A stretch of DNA of 64,000 nucleotides from positions 1-64,000 of the forward strand of contig JBFONV010000005.1 in assembly GCA_040779335.1 (NCBI GenBank), read 5' to 3'. Origin of the DNA: JBFONV01 sp040779335. Its GTDB lineage: Bacteria; Pseudomonadota; Gammaproteobacteria; Enterobacterales; Alteromonadaceae. The notes under the pieces are model-generated. The model had not been told where the DNA came from and did no database searches. It saw only the letters and a list, made by a program, of their open reading frames with translations. Positions 1 through 9,192 of the stretch are shown piece by piece (position 1 is the stretch's first letter; the number at the start of each line of letters is the position of its first letter). Position numbers and translations under genes: made by a program.

Positions 1-59
1 ACGTTATGTTATCCCATTAAGCTCGAAAGCGACTAAGATAACCTATCAAAACACTCCTT

Positions 60-114
60 TGGGCTCGCCCTTGGAAGTGGATGCGCATTTTAGACACTTT
101 TACCTTGAGGTCAA
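60..114 (-). promoter_or_regulatory. Strong rRNA-type sigma70 promoter reading out of the left edge
   Basis: On the minus strand a TTGACC -35 box (114-109) and a TAAAAT -10 box (92-87) are separated by 16 bp, followed by a GC-rich discriminator (GCGCATCC) and a start near 78. The roughly 45 bases upstream (115-160) are almost pure A/T, like an UP element. The 16-bp spacer, GC discriminator and UP element are features of stringently controlled rRNA P1 promoters, and in E. coli rrnE lies beside purHD. The rRNA genes themselves would lie outside the window, so this is inference. A tRNA or ribosomal-protein promoter is the alternative. Confidence 0.55.
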
Positions 115-322
115 CCCTTAATTTTAAAATTTTAATCGTTTGTTTTAATTTTGAACTATTTGTTGATTTTACAGACTAATTGCTAAGGATCATGTATAAG
201 ATCCTCTGTATGAATGAACAGCAGAGATATAATTTTAGATATTCTATAGTGTATTTCTTGTTACGAAGATAATCGATATTAAGCCCTGCAACACTATGAT
301 AAATAGTGAGAGAACATTAAAA

Positions 323-1078
323 ATGAAAAATTTAATTGTTTTATTGCTGCTTAGTTGTTTTAGTCTCGTGGGTATCGCGAAGGATCTCGCTCAAGAAAAA
401 CAGGACGCTTTTATAGCCAAATTACTTAATCAACAAGTAAAGCAACAAATTTCCATCGAAAAAAGTGTTAACGCGATTTTGAAGCGTTACCCTACCGAAG
501 TTAAAGACGTTATTAATGTCGCCTTATCTCTTTATCCCTATGAATATAAACAAATCATGTTGGGTGCAATGCGTGCTGAGCCGGCAATATCATGTGAAGT
601 CATTGATATTATGTTAGCTGCTAACGTCGCAGCTAGCGAAGAGATAGTAAAAATCGCAGTGTCTATGGAACCCGCTTATGCGAGAGAAATTGTACAGTCC
701 GCGGCTAATCACAACCACGAAGATTTAACCAGCATAGTTAGAGTTGCCATTGAAGCTGAACCTTTTGTCTCTGAAACTATTTTAAAAGATACAATGTTAA
801 GCTACCCCGATATGGTAATAGAAATACTTGCAGGTGCGATCAATGCATTGCCGGATCAAGTTATTACCTTTGTTAGAAATACTTTTCAGTTATTTCCAGA
901 CGAGCAGGAAGATGTGCTGAGTTTAGCAATTAGTTCGACCAAAGCAATGCATGATAAAGAAATCGTTGAAACGGCCGTAAGTGCAGGCATGGATCAAAAT
1001 TTAGCAGAAGAGATTGCTATTCAAGCAGGCGCTGATAAGGCGATATTTGCAAACAATGAAAAAATAGAAGACAAATAA
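323..1078 (+). CDS. Secreted helical-repeat protein of unknown function
   Basis: Not recognised as a known family. The ATG at 323 is preferred over the in-frame ATG at 296 because GAGAG precedes it and it starts directly at a signal peptide (MKNLIVLLLLSCFSLVGIA). The mature part, from about residue 45 to 230, is a run of about twelve short helical units of 14-19 residues. Each resembles A-x-x-x-x-P-x-x-x-x-x-I-V/L, for example around ALSLYPYEYKQIM, AVSMEPAYAREIV and GAINALPDQVITFV. This suggests a curved all-helical scaffold in the periplasm. It is a monocistronic gene ending in a strong bidirectional terminator. A binding or scaffolding role is a guess from architecture only. Confidence 0.75.
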   Translation: MKNLIVLLLLSCFSLVGIAKDLAQEKQDAFIAKLLNQQVKQQISIEKSVNAILKRYPTEVKDVINVALSLYPYEYKQIMLGAMRAEPAISCEVIDIMLAANVAASEEIVKIAVSMEPAYAREIVQSAANHNHEDLTSIVRVAIEAEPFVSETILKDTMLSYPDMVIEILAGAINALPDQVITFVRNTFQLFPDEQEDVLSLAISSTKAMHDKEIVETAVSAGMDQNLAEEIAIQAGADKAIFANNEKIEDK

Positions 1079-1100
1079 AAACCGACGTATGTCGGTTTTT
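1077..1100. terminator. Bidirectional Rho-independent terminator
   Basis: A 10-bp perfect stem (AAAAACCGAC / GTCGGTTTTT) with a GTAT loop lies between the converging helical-repeat gene and purD. The A-run on one side and T-run on the other let it work in both directions. Confidence 0.9.
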
Positions 1101-1118
1101 ATTATCAGGTTAGATCAA

Positions 1119-2405
1119 TTAGCTTTTTTCTCGCTCTATAGCACGATAAGCAATATCAGTACGATACAACATACCTTCCCAACTAATTTCATTAACAAGT
1201 TCATAAGCAAGTTGTTGCGCTTGGGTTACGGTGTTGCCTAGAGCGGTTGCACATAATACCCGCCCACCGTTGGTAACAACATCACCATTATTTATTGCAG
1301 TACCTGCATGAAACGTTTTGGCATCATCGCGGGCATTTGTTGTTAAACCAGAAATAACATCACCTTTGGTATAATCACCAGGATAACCTCCTGCTGCTAA
1401 TACCACGCCAACAGCGGCCCTATGATCAAAATTAATTGTCGCCTTATCCAGTTCACCTCGACATGCCAAAATGCATAATTCAACTAAATCAGATTGCAAA
1501 CGCATCATGATAGGCTGAGTTTCAGGATCACCAAAACGACAGTTATATTCTATGACTTTAGGGGTACCATCGGCAGCTATCATCAAACCAGCGTACAAAA
1601 AGCCCATATAAGGAGCATCTTCTTCAGCCATGCCATTAACAGTTGGCATGATCACTTCGTTCATCACACGTTGATGGATTTCATCTGTCACTACAGGGGC
1701 AGGAGAATATGCTCCCATACCACCAGTATTAGGACCAAGATCGCCATCAAGCGCACGTTTATGGTCTTGACTTGTGGCAAACGCTAACACATTTTTGCCA
1801 TCAACCATGACAATAAAGCTCGCTTCTTCACCTTCAAGAAACTCTTCAATTACCACACGATGTCCAGCATCACCAAAAGCATTACCTGCAAGCATATCTT
1901 TAATTGCATCTTCTGCTTCAGCTAATGTCATAGCAACGATAACACCTTTACCTGCCGCTAAACCGTCAGCTTTAACAACAATTGGCGCACCTTGTTGTCT
2001 AACATAGGCCAGTGCTGGCTCAATTTCAGTAAAGTTTTGATAGGCACCAGTAGGTATCTGATGACGGGCAAGAAAGTCTTTAGTAAATGATTTTGAACCT
2101 TCTAATTGCGCGGCTTTTGCTGAAGGGCCAAATATCACCAACCCTTGTGCCTGAAAAGCATCAACAACGCCATCCACTAAAGGTTGTTCTGGGCCAACAA
2201 TGGTTAAATCTATATTTTGCTGCTTGGCAAAATCCACTAAGCCAGCAATATCACCGACTGAAATGGCAACATTTTCTAACTTATCTTCAATTGCAGTACC
2301 GGCATTGCCCGGCGCAACAAATACTTTTTCAACTTGATTAGATTGTGCCGCTTTCCACGCTAGAGCATGCTCTCGGCCACCGCCACCAATTACTAAAACT
2401 TTCAT
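1119..2405 (-). CDS. purD: Phosphoribosylamine--glycine ligase (GAR synthetase)
   Basis: PurD joins 5-phosphoribosylamine and glycine with ATP to give GAR, the second step of de novo purine synthesis, in the cytoplasm. The 428-residue length is normal for the family. The N-terminal domain starts with MKVLVIGGGGREHA, the ATP-grasp core carries VVKADGLAAGKGV (about 143-155), and the family motif GPNTGGMGAYSP is near 226. It lies 34 bp downstream of the secreted methyltransferase gene, and purH is further upstream on the same strand, so the purH-purD pairing is kept but interrupted. Confidence 0.97.
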   Translation of the reverse strand: MKVLVIGGGGREHALAWKAAQSNQVEKVFVAPGNAGTAIEDKLENVAISVGDIAGLVDFAKQQNIDLTIVGPEQPLVDGVVDAFQAQGLVIFGPSAKAAQLEGSKSFTKDFLARHQIPTGAYQNFTEIEPALAYVRQQGAPIVVKADGLAAGKGVIVAMTLAEAEDAIKDMLAGNAFGDAGHRVVIEEFLEGEEASFIVMVDGKNVLAFATSQDHKRALDGDLGPNTGGMGAYSPAPVVTDEIHQRVMNEVIMPTVNGMAEEDAPYMGFLYAGLMIAADGTPKVIEYNCRFGDPETQPIMMRLQSDLVELCILACRGELDKATINFDHRAAVGVVLAAGGYPGDYTKGDVISGLTTNARDDAKTFHAGTAINNGDVVTNGGRVLCATALGNTVTQAQQLAYELVNEISWEGMLYRTDIAYRAIEREKS

Positions 2406-2439
2406 TGCTTAATATTCCTAAGTCTTTAACTACCTGCGA

Positions 2440-3267
2440 TTATTTAGCCGCTGGTTTTACAAATTTTAAGGTCATGCGATCACTTTCGCCTATAGCTAAG
2501 TATTTCGCTTTATCAACATCACCTAAACGTAATACTGGAGGTAATGTCCACACACCTTTAGGATGTTGCGCATTATCTTTGGGGTTTGCATTTATTTCAC
2601 TGCTTGCTGCAAGCACAAAACCAGCTTCTTTCGCCAATTTAACTACTGTTGCTTTAGGAAAATAACCACTGCGTTTATTCGTTTCCCAATCCTGATCTTC
2701 AGGCATACGGTGCTCAACAACGCCTAATACACCACCTGCTTTTAATGCCATAAACGCATCTTGGAAAACCTGAGCAACGCCTTCATTTCCCCAGTTGTGT
2801 AAGTTACGAAACGTTAATACCAGATCCGCAGTGCCTTTGGGTGCCAGAGTGCTCGCTTTTTTCGGCACAAAATCGGTCAACACTACTTCACTAAAAACAG
2901 CATCACTTGCCAATTTCTTTTCCAAGCGCTTACGAGAATTACTATAATAATTATCCTCGCCTGTATCTGGATAATGAGCGCCGTACAATTTTCCCGTTCC
3001 TTTTAAGGCAGGAGCAAGGATCTCTGTATACCAACCACCACCTGGGGTGATTTCTACTACCGTCATATTCGGTTTAAAACCAAAGAACTCTAATGTTTCT
3101 TTAGGGTGTCGATATTGATCACGGGCTTTATTGGCGATAGAGCGATGTTCGCCGGATATCGCATGTTCAAGTTTACTTGCCCCTGAATCGTGAGCATTGG
3201 CAATATTAAGGCTTAGTGTGCACGCTGAAATAGTTGCAACGGTAATTAGTGATTTTATAAGTGTCAT
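2440..3267 (-). CDS. Secreted class I SAM-methyltransferase-like protein (COG4798 type)
   Basis: A 275-residue protein with a clear signal peptide (about residues 1-25, ending ...NIANAHDSG). It is followed by a class I methyltransferase-like domain: VVEITPGGGWYTEIL resembles motif I of the SAM-binding fold, and DLVLTFRNLHNW sits where motif IV is expected. Secreted members of this predicted methyltransferase family are known in proteobacteria, but I know of no assigned substrate. SAM is cytoplasmic, so a periplasmic methyltransferase is puzzling; the fold may have a different role. It sits between purH and purD, 34 bp before purD and 240 bp after purH, so it may be cotranscribed with purD. 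Confidence 0.8.
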   Translation of the reverse strand: MTLIKSLITVATISACTLSLNIANAHDSGASKLEHAISGEHRSIANKARDQYRHPKETLEFFGFKPNMTVVEITPGGGWYTEILAPALKGTGKLYGAHYPDTGEDNYYSNSRKRLEKKLASDAVFSEVVLTDFVPKKASTLAPKGTADLVLTFRNLHNWGNEGVAQVFQDAFMALKAGGVLGVVEHRMPEDQDWETNKRSGYFPKATVVKLAKEAGFVLAASSEINANPKDNAQHPKGVWTLPPVLRLGDVDKAKYLAIGESDRMTLKFVKPAAK

Positions 3268-3507
3268 TGTTATCTTCCATTAACTAGTGAAATTTTTAAG
3301 CGAGCTAGTTATAGCAGATTTTTAAATGAGAAACAGTGCCATCACCCGAATTCTATCGACGAAAAACGACACTTGACCCCATATTTTATCCAATAATGAA
3401 TTCTATATTAGTGAAGTTATAACATCAGATGGCAAAGTCCATATATGATAACCATACGCGAACATTGCCAACCTACAGGTCTATTAACTCACTATCATAG
3501 AACTCTA

Positions 3508-5094
3508 TTAATGGCGGAAGTGACGCATTCCAGTGAACACCATGGCAATATTGTGTTCATCTGCTGCTGCAATAACTTCATCATCACGCATTGAACCGCC
3601 AGGTTGGATAACTGCGGTAATACCGGCTTCAGCAGCAGCATCTAAACCGTCGCGAAACGGGAAGAATGCATCAGACGCCATGACAGAACCTTTAACTTCT
3701 AAATTCTCGTCAGCAGCTTTAATACCAGCAACTTTAGCAGAATAAACACGGCTCATTTGGCCTGCGCCCACACCGATTGTCATGCTATTTTTAACATAAA
3801 CAATGGCATTTGATTTGACATATTTCGCCACTTTCCAACAAAATTGTAAATCGCGCATTTCTTCTTGTGTCGGCTGACGCTTAGTGACCACTTTTAAGTC
3901 ATCCGCGCCAACTCTACCTTGATCTCGGTCTTGAACCAATAAACCGCCATTAACACGTTTGTAATCATAACCCGATGTTTGTGTGCCCCACTGGCCACAT
4001 TCTAATAGGCGAACATTAGGTTTAGCGGCAACAATTTGTGCTGCATCATCTGAAATACTAGGCGCGATGATCACTTCAACGAACTGACGAGAAACAATTG
4101 CTTCTGCTGTATCAGCGTCTAATTCACGGTTAAAAGCGATGATGCCGCCAAACGCAGAAGTAGGGTCAGTTTTAAAAGCACTTTCATAAGCTGAAAAAAT
4201 GTTCTCGCCAATAGCTACACCGCATGGATTAGCATGTTTTACGATAACACAAGCTGGCTCGTCAAATTCTTTAACACACTCTAACGCAGCATCAGTATCG
4301 GCAATATTGTTATAAGACAATTCTTTACCTTGAAGTTGGTGAGCAGTGGAAACAGATGCTTCTTCCGGCTCAGCTTCAACATAAAACGCTGCTTGTTGGT
4401 GCGAGTTTTCACCATAACGTAAATCTTGAGATTTAATAAATTGGCTGTTGAAAGTACGAGGGAATTTACTCGGCTCTGCGTCTTTAACGCCATGAGCAGG
4501 TAACATTTTACCAAAGTAATTTGCGATCATACCGTCATAAGTAGCTGTATGCTCGTAGGCAGCAATCGCTAAATCAAAACGCGTTTGGTAAGTTAATGAA
4601 TCATTATTTTCGTTCATTTCACTCAATACACGATCATAATCCTGAGCATTAACAATAATAGTGACGTCTTTATGGTTTTTTGCTGCAGCACGAACCATTG
4701 TTGGCCCACCAATATCAATATTCTCAATCGCGTCAGCTAAACTACAGCCTTCGTTGGCAACTGTTTTAGCAAACGGATAAAGATTTACCACAACCAAATC
4801 AATAGCATCAATATTATTTTCAGCCATTACCGCTTCATCCATTTCACGACGGGCCAATATGCCGCCATGTACTTTAGGGTGAAGAGTTTTAACTCGACCA
4901 TCCATAATTTCAGGATGTCCAGTATAATCAGAAACCTCGGTCACTTGAATGCCATTCTCTGCTAAGAGTTTTGCAGTGCCACCAGTTGATAAAATATCAA
5001 CACCTTTTTGCGCAAGGCTGCGAGCAAAATCTACAATACCAGTTTTGTCAGAAACACTTAAAAGTGCACGTTTGATTGGGCGTGGGGTATTCAT
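3508..5094 (-). CDS. purH: Bifunctional AICAR transformylase / IMP cyclohydrolase
   Basis: PurH carries out the last two steps of IMP synthesis. The N-terminal MGS-like domain (about 1-150) begins RALLSVSDKTGIVDFA and is the IMP cyclohydrolase half. The C-terminal transformylase half holds the catalytic Lys-His pair in VKHANPCG and the motif SAFGGIIAFN, and ends in the typical MVFTGMRHFRH. The 528-residue length is standard. It is transcribed away from fis and has about 160 bp upstream, after the fis terminator, where I could not see a convincing PurR box. Confidence 0.97.
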   Translation of the reverse strand: MNTPRPIKRALLSVSDKTGIVDFARSLAQKGVDILSTGGTAKLLAENGIQVTEVSDYTGHPEIMDGRVKTLHPKVHGGILARREMDEAVMAENNIDAIDLVVVNLYPFAKTVANEGCSLADAIENIDIGGPTMVRAAAKNHKDVTIIVNAQDYDRVLSEMNENNDSLTYQTRFDLAIAAYEHTATYDGMIANYFGKMLPAHGVKDAEPSKFPRTFNSQFIKSQDLRYGENSHQQAAFYVEAEPEEASVSTAHQLQGKELSYNNIADTDAALECVKEFDEPACVIVKHANPCGVAIGENIFSAYESAFKTDPTSAFGGIIAFNRELDADTAEAIVSRQFVEVIIAPSISDDAAQIVAAKPNVRLLECGQWGTQTSGYDYKRVNGGLLVQDRDQGRVGADDLKVVTKRQPTQEEMRDLQFCWKVAKYVKSNAIVYVKNSMTIGVGAGQMSRVYSAKVAGIKAADENLEVKGSVMASDAFFPFRDGLDAAAEAGITAVIQPGGSMRDDEVIAAADEHNIAMVFTGMRHFRH

Positions 5095-5261
5095 TACTTT
5101 TGTGATTACCTATATATTAAAATGGTTGTCTGGCCTATGACACATGTCCGTGGCAATGAGCTACTTGCTCAGTATCGCTTCCATTATCCGTGATACGCGA
5201 TAGTTGTTTTTAAAAGATTAAAAGTTGACTAATTGGATAACTTTTATTTTCTTAAAAACAA

Positions 5262-5304
5262 AAAAGCACCCTAGGGTGCTTTTATATGGCAGGCATTGCC
5301 TGCC
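5262..5304 (-). terminator. Tandem hairpins downstream of fis
   Basis: Downstream of fis lie two inverted repeats. One is a 7-bp stem GGCAGGC / GCCTGCC at 5288-5304. The other is a perfect 22-bp palindrome built on AAAAGCACCCT at 5262-5283, with A/T tracts on both sides. The second is a good Rho-independent terminator separating dusB-fis from purH. Confidence 0.88.
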
Positions 5305-5310
5305 AACTTA

Positions 5311-5598
5311 TTAATTCATACCGTACTTTTTTAATTTCTTACGTAAAGTACCACGATTGATCCCAAGCAAATTGGCTGCACGAGTTTGGTTGCCGCGAGT
5401 ATATTGCATCACTTCTTCAAGCATTGGCGCTTCAATTTCCGAAAGTACAAGGTCGTACATGTCATCAACATCGTTACCATTTAACTGAGACAAGTAGTTT
5501 TTGATAGCTACTTTCGCTTGTGTACGCAAAGGCGATGCCTTCGTCTGAGTTTGTAAATCACCGGTAATAAATGGAGAGGAAATATTTTGTTCAAACAT
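5311..5598 (-). CDS. fis: DNA-binding protein Fis
   Basis: Fis is the homodimeric nucleoid protein that bends DNA and activates rRNA and tRNA promoters in fast growth. The 95-residue length is close to the 98 residues of E. coli Fis. The N-terminal beta-hairpin region is followed by the C-terminal helix-turn-helix GNQTRAANLLGINRGTLRKKL, which is nearly invariant in the family. It follows dusB with a 5-bp gap, the usual dusB-fis operon of gammaproteobacteria. Confidence 0.98.
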   Translation of the reverse strand: MFEQNISSPFITGDLQTQTKASPLRTQAKVAIKNYLSQLNGNDVDDMYDLVLSEIEAPMLEEVMQYTRGNQTRAANLLGINRGTLRKKLKKYGMN

Positions 5599-5603
5599 AA
5601 AGT

Positions 5604-6581
5604 TCAGACTCTTTCTAAAGTTAAATTATCAAAATACATATTCAATGCCTCAAGCTGCTCATTAACAGACTCAAGTGCATTAAAGATAGAACGAAACGCT
5701 TTTCCTTGATCATGCGTTTGCATATACCAAGAAACATGTTTACGGGCAAATCTTACACCCATAAATTCACCATAAAAGGTATGTAATTCCTTTACATGTT
5801 CAATTAAAATTGAACGAATTTCATCCATGGTTGGAGCCGATAAATGAGTACCATGCTTCAAGAAATGATTAATTTCTCGAAAAATCCAAGGACGACCTTG
5901 GGCTGCACGACCAATCATGATGGCATCAGCTCCGGTATAGCTTAATACTTGCTCAGCTTTTTCCGCTGAGGTGATATCGCCATTTGCTACTACAGGAATA
6001 GAAATTGCCTTTTTTATTGCTTTGATGGTGTCGTATTCAGCATCACCTTTATAAAAGTCATTGCGAGTACGACCATGCACTGCCAGTGATTGAATACCAC
6101 ACCCTTCAGCAATCTTAGCTATTTCTATTCCATTTCGCGTGTTTTCGCACCAACCGGTACGAATTTTCAACGTTACTGGAATACCAACCGCATTAACGAC
6201 AGATTTAACAATCTGTTCAACTAAGGCTGGATCTTTCATTAATGCTGAACCCGCTAATTTTTTATTTACTTTTTTTGCCGGGCATCCCATATTGATATCA
6301 ATAATTTGGGCACCGCTTTGCGCATTAACCTGAGCAGCAAAAGCCATTTCATCAGGATCCGAACCCGCAATTTGCACTGAACGAATTCCTGCTTCATCAC
6401 TGTGCAACATTCTACGTTTAGACTTACCAGTATTCCAAACCTTAGGATTTGCTGACATCATTTCTGATACAGCTAACCCAGCCCCCATTCGACAACATAA
6501 TTGCCTGAAGGGTTGGTCTGTGATTCCGGCCATTGGCGCAAGAATAACATTACTTTCTAATGTGTATGAACCTATCTTCAC
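5604..6581 (-). CDS. dusB: tRNA-dihydrouridine synthase B
   Basis: An FMN-dependent enzyme reducing uridine to dihydrouridine in the tRNA D-loop. The N-terminal TIM barrel carries the FMN motif LAPMAGITDQPFR and the catalytic Cys in INMGCPAKKV; the GRAAQGRPWIF segment is also typical. The 325-residue length fits DusB. Translation appears to start at a GTG (6581); no strong Shine-Dalgarno is visible. It is the first gene of the dusB-fis operon, and the A/T-rich 6582-6760 stretch upstream should hold the operon promoter. Confidence 0.96.
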   Translation of the reverse strand: MKIGSYTLESNVILAPMAGITDQPFRQLCCRMGAGLAVSEMMSANPKVWNTGKSKRRMLHSDEAGIRSVQIAGSDPDEMAFAAQVNAQSGAQIIDINMGCPAKKVNKKLAGSALMKDPALVEQIVKSVVNAVGIPVTLKIRTGWCENTRNGIEIAKIAEGCGIQSLAVHGRTRNDFYKGDAEYDTIKAIKKAISIPVVANGDITSAEKAEQVLSYTGADAIMIGRAAQGRPWIFREINHFLKHGTHLSAPTMDEIRSILIEHVKELHTFYGEFMGVRFARKHVSWYMQTHDQGKAFRSIFNALESVNEQLEALNMYFDNLTLERV

Positions 6582-6760
6582 GTTGCTGCTTTTTTGAGCT
6601 CTCGGTCAAAAGGGCGCTAAGTTTACGTGTTTTTTTAGCGATTGGAAAGGATATAAATTGAACAAAATTTGCTTTTTTTCAACATTTTTATATTGACATT
6701 TAGCAAACCATTGATGTGGGCAGATTTTGTACAATAATTTACATTATCTGCCGACAAAAT

Positions 6761-7645
6761 TTATGATTTTAATTGACCAGAAAGGCGCACCCACTCTTCT
6801 TTCACCGAGATTGGGTCCATGTCACACCATTGACCATATATATTTTGCAAGCTTTGCGCTTGCTCTTCTAATACACCGGACAGCGCTAATAAACCAGATT
6901 CGCCGACATATTCAATAATCACTGGCGCTAATTCACGTAAAGGGCCCGCTAAAATATTAGCAACAACAACATCAGCTTTAAAGGCCGGCTGATCTTTAGG
7001 TAAATATAACTCTAATCTATCTTCAACCTGATTGCGTTTCGCGTTTTCCAAGCTCGCTTGTAGCGCTTGCGGGTCGATATCAATTCCGATCACTTTACTC
7101 GCGCCCAGCTTTAAGGCTGCTAGTGACAAAATACCTGAGCCACAACCAAAATCAACCACGGTTTTCCCAGTTAGATCAAGACTATCGAGCCAAGTTAAAC
7201 ATAATGCCGTTGTCGGATGTGTACCAGTGCCAAACGCCAAGCCAGGATCGAGCATAACATTGACCGCGTCGGGCTCAGGTACTTCACGCCAGCTTGGACA
7301 AATCCACAAACGCTCACCAAATTTCATCGGGTGAAAGTTATCCATCCACTCTCGTTCCCAGTCTTTATCTTCAAGTTGCTCTAGTTTAAACGCCATCGCT
7401 TTTTTATCTGGATGAATACCCTGAAGATAACTGATGACCTTATCCATATCGTGACTGGCATCATAAAGCCCCATCACCACAGTATTCGACCAATACAACA
7501 CTTCATCACCGGGTAGAGGTTCATAAATTGGGGTATCTTGTGCATCAATAAAGGTTACCGCTTGTGCACCACAAGCCATCATCCAGTCGCTATATTTTTC
7601 TGCCGTTTCTTCATCGGTACTTAACCTAAGCTGTATCCAAGGCAT
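6761..7645 (-). CDS. prmA: Ribosomal protein L11 methyltransferase
   Basis: PrmA trimethylates ribosomal protein L11. The sequence shows the N-terminal L11-binding domain (MPWIQLRLSTDEETAEKYSD) and a C-terminal Rossmann domain with FGTGTHPTT and the SAM motif VVDFGCGSGILSLAAL. The ATG at 7645 is chosen over an upstream start at 7684 because it has TAGAGA just before it and matches the family N-terminus, giving 294 residues. In many relatives prmA is directly upstream of dusB-fis; here a 179-bp gap intervenes, so a separate dusB promoter is possible. Confidence 0.96.
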   Translation of the reverse strand: MPWIQLRLSTDEETAEKYSDWMMACGAQAVTFIDAQDTPIYEPLPGDEVLYWSNTVVMGLYDASHDMDKVISYLQGIHPDKKAMAFKLEQLEDKDWEREWMDNFHPMKFGERLWICPSWREVPEPDAVNVMLDPGLAFGTGTHPTTALCLTWLDSLDLTGKTVVDFGCGSGILSLAALKLGASKVIGIDIDPQALQASLENAKRNQVEDRLELYLPKDQPAFKADVVVANILAGPLRELAPVIIEYVGESGLLALSGVLEEQAQSLQNIYGQWCDMDPISVKEEWVRLSGQLKS

Positions 7646-7813
7646 AATTTTCTCTACTAACAAGTTATAAGCGTAGTTTACCACTGCTATAAATTTACCG
7701 ATACGATCAGAGATAATTTCTCTTCTGAATTAGATATTATCAATAGACACTTGCTTGCCGCTCTTTATTTAGCCAAACTAGCTAGAGTATGTTTTCGTGT
7801 GGACTTGCCAGCT

Positions 7814-8554
7814 ATGTTACGGATTGTAATACTACTTTTTGCACTACTTTTTACGTTTGCCAGCACAGCGGTTTCATTGCGTATAGTCACTGAAGATCTC
7901 CCCCCTTTGCATAGTCTCAATGAACAACAACAAGTTAGCGGCCCACTAATCGATATTGTTAAAGCACTATTAAAAGAAGCGAATATGGAGGCCGAGATAG
8001 AAGTATATCCATGGACCATTAGCTATCAACTGGCGTTACACCAACCAAATACCCTCATTTTTTCTATGCTAAGAAATAAAGAAAGAGAAAATAAATTTCA
8101 CTGGATAGGCAAGCTTTATCGATTAGACTCTTATTTAGTGGCATTAAAATCACGTGACGATATCACCATTAACACCATCGAGGACGCTAAAAAATATAGC
8201 ATCGCGTCTATCCGACATGATTTAGCTGCTAGCTATTTAATAAAACAAGGCTTTGTTACAGATCAAAACCTATATTTAAGTGACAAATATCCTCACCTTT
8301 GGAACTTACTATATAAAAAGCGTGTTGACCTAGCGTTCACCAATAGTTTGATATGGCGCTATGAAATTGAAAAGACCGGCTTAGACCCACAGCAAATTTC
8401 ATTGCTTTACCAAATTCCAGATTTTGCTTCTGATCTGTACCTAGCCGCAAGCTTATCAACGAGTGATGAAGATGTTGAAGTGTTAAGAGCGGCCCTAGCG
8501 CAACTTAAACAAGATGGCCGCTATCAAAGCATTTTAGCAAAATGGAAAATTTAA
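7814..8554 (+). CDS. Periplasmic solute-binding-like protein (SBP_bac_3 type)
   Basis: A secreted protein with the fold pattern of family 3 extracellular solute-binding proteins. The ATG at 7814 starts a signal peptide (MLRIVILLFALLFTFASTAVS). It is followed by LRIVTEDLPPLHS, the characteristic first strand, then PLIDIVKALLKEA and the closing ...LKQDGRYQSILAKWKI tail. About 246 residues, as in stand-alone SBPs. No ABC permease or ATPase gene is nearby. In Alteromonadales such orphan SBPs are common and their ligands are mostly unknown. An upstream in-frame start at 7751 exists but would bury the signal peptide. Confidence 0.82.
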   Translation: MLRIVILLFALLFTFASTAVSLRIVTEDLPPLHSLNEQQQVSGPLIDIVKALLKEANMEAEIEVYPWTISYQLALHQPNTLIFSMLRNKERENKFHWIGKLYRLDSYLVALKSRDDITINTIEDAKKYSIASIRHDLAASYLIKQGFVTDQNLYLSDKYPHLWNLLYKKRVDLAFTNSLIWRYEIEKTGLDPQQISLLYQIPDFASDLYLAASLSTSDEDVEVLRAALAQLKQDGRYQSILAKWKI

Positions 8555-8636
8555 CGACTAATCGCTCAATTTTATATAACCTATCAATAGCAACTATAGA
8601 TAACAACCTGATGTAAAAAACTGTGGATATAACGCT

Positions 8637-9122
8637 ATGCTCGATTTACTGCCTGATTTATTCGACCTTTATCCTGAAAAACTTCGGCTTGTACAGCCCA
8701 TTTTCAAAAATTTCGGGGCAAATACTATGTTTGCCGGCGAGATAGTCACGGTGAGTTGCTTCAATGACAACTCTAGAGTCAAAGAGCTGGTTGATACCGA
8801 CGGCAACGGCAAGATTATGGTCATCGACGGCAAAGCAAGTACTAGCCATGCCTTATTAGGGGATATGTTAGCGGAAAAAGCGGTCGCCAACCGCTGGCAA
8901 GGTATAGTGGTTAACGGTTGTATTCGCGATGTTGGCACCATAAACACTCTCCCAATAGCCGTTAAAGCCCTAGGGACTTGTCCAATAAAAACTGAAAAAT
9001 TAGGTATCGGTGATATCAATACCCCGATAGAATTCGCCGGAGCTTCCTTTGTTACCGGCCAATATATATACGGTGACTTAAATGGACTTGCACTTAGTGC
9101 TCATTGGTTAGCGCTTACCTAG
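8637..9122 (+). CDS. rraA: RraA-family regulator of RNase E
   Basis: RraA binds the C-terminal scaffold of RNase E and inhibits RNA decay; the fold is related to aldolases but without their activity. The protein (161 residues) matches the family along its length: the start DLLPDLFDLYPEKLRLVQP, FAGEIVTVSCFNDN, the central KIMVIDGKAST and GIVVNGCIRDVGTI, and the closing region YIYGDLNGLALS. The start codon is the ATG at 8637. Divergence from E. coli RraA is moderate, so an RraA-like protein with another role cannot be excluded. Confidence 0.9.
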   Translation: MLDLLPDLFDLYPEKLRLVQPIFKNFGANTMFAGEIVTVSCFNDNSRVKELVDTDGNGKIMVIDGKASTSHALLGDMLAEKAVANRWQGIVVNGCIRDVGTINTLPIAVKALGTCPIKTEKLGIGDINTPIEFAGASFVTGQYIYGDLNGLALSAHWLALT

Positions 9123-9192
9123 CACTTAAAGCAAAACAGCTTTATGATTCACTTACATCAATTTTGCAAAGATTAATACATAGAGTTTTAAT

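Noticed and set aside
5095..5261. A PurR operator upstream of purH
   Set aside because: No palindrome resembling the known purine-repressor site was found in the region.
6719..6752. A 7-bp inverted repeat GGCAGAT / ATCTGCC downstream of prmA
   Set aside because: The 20-base loop and lack of a following T-run on the minus strand do not support a terminator call.
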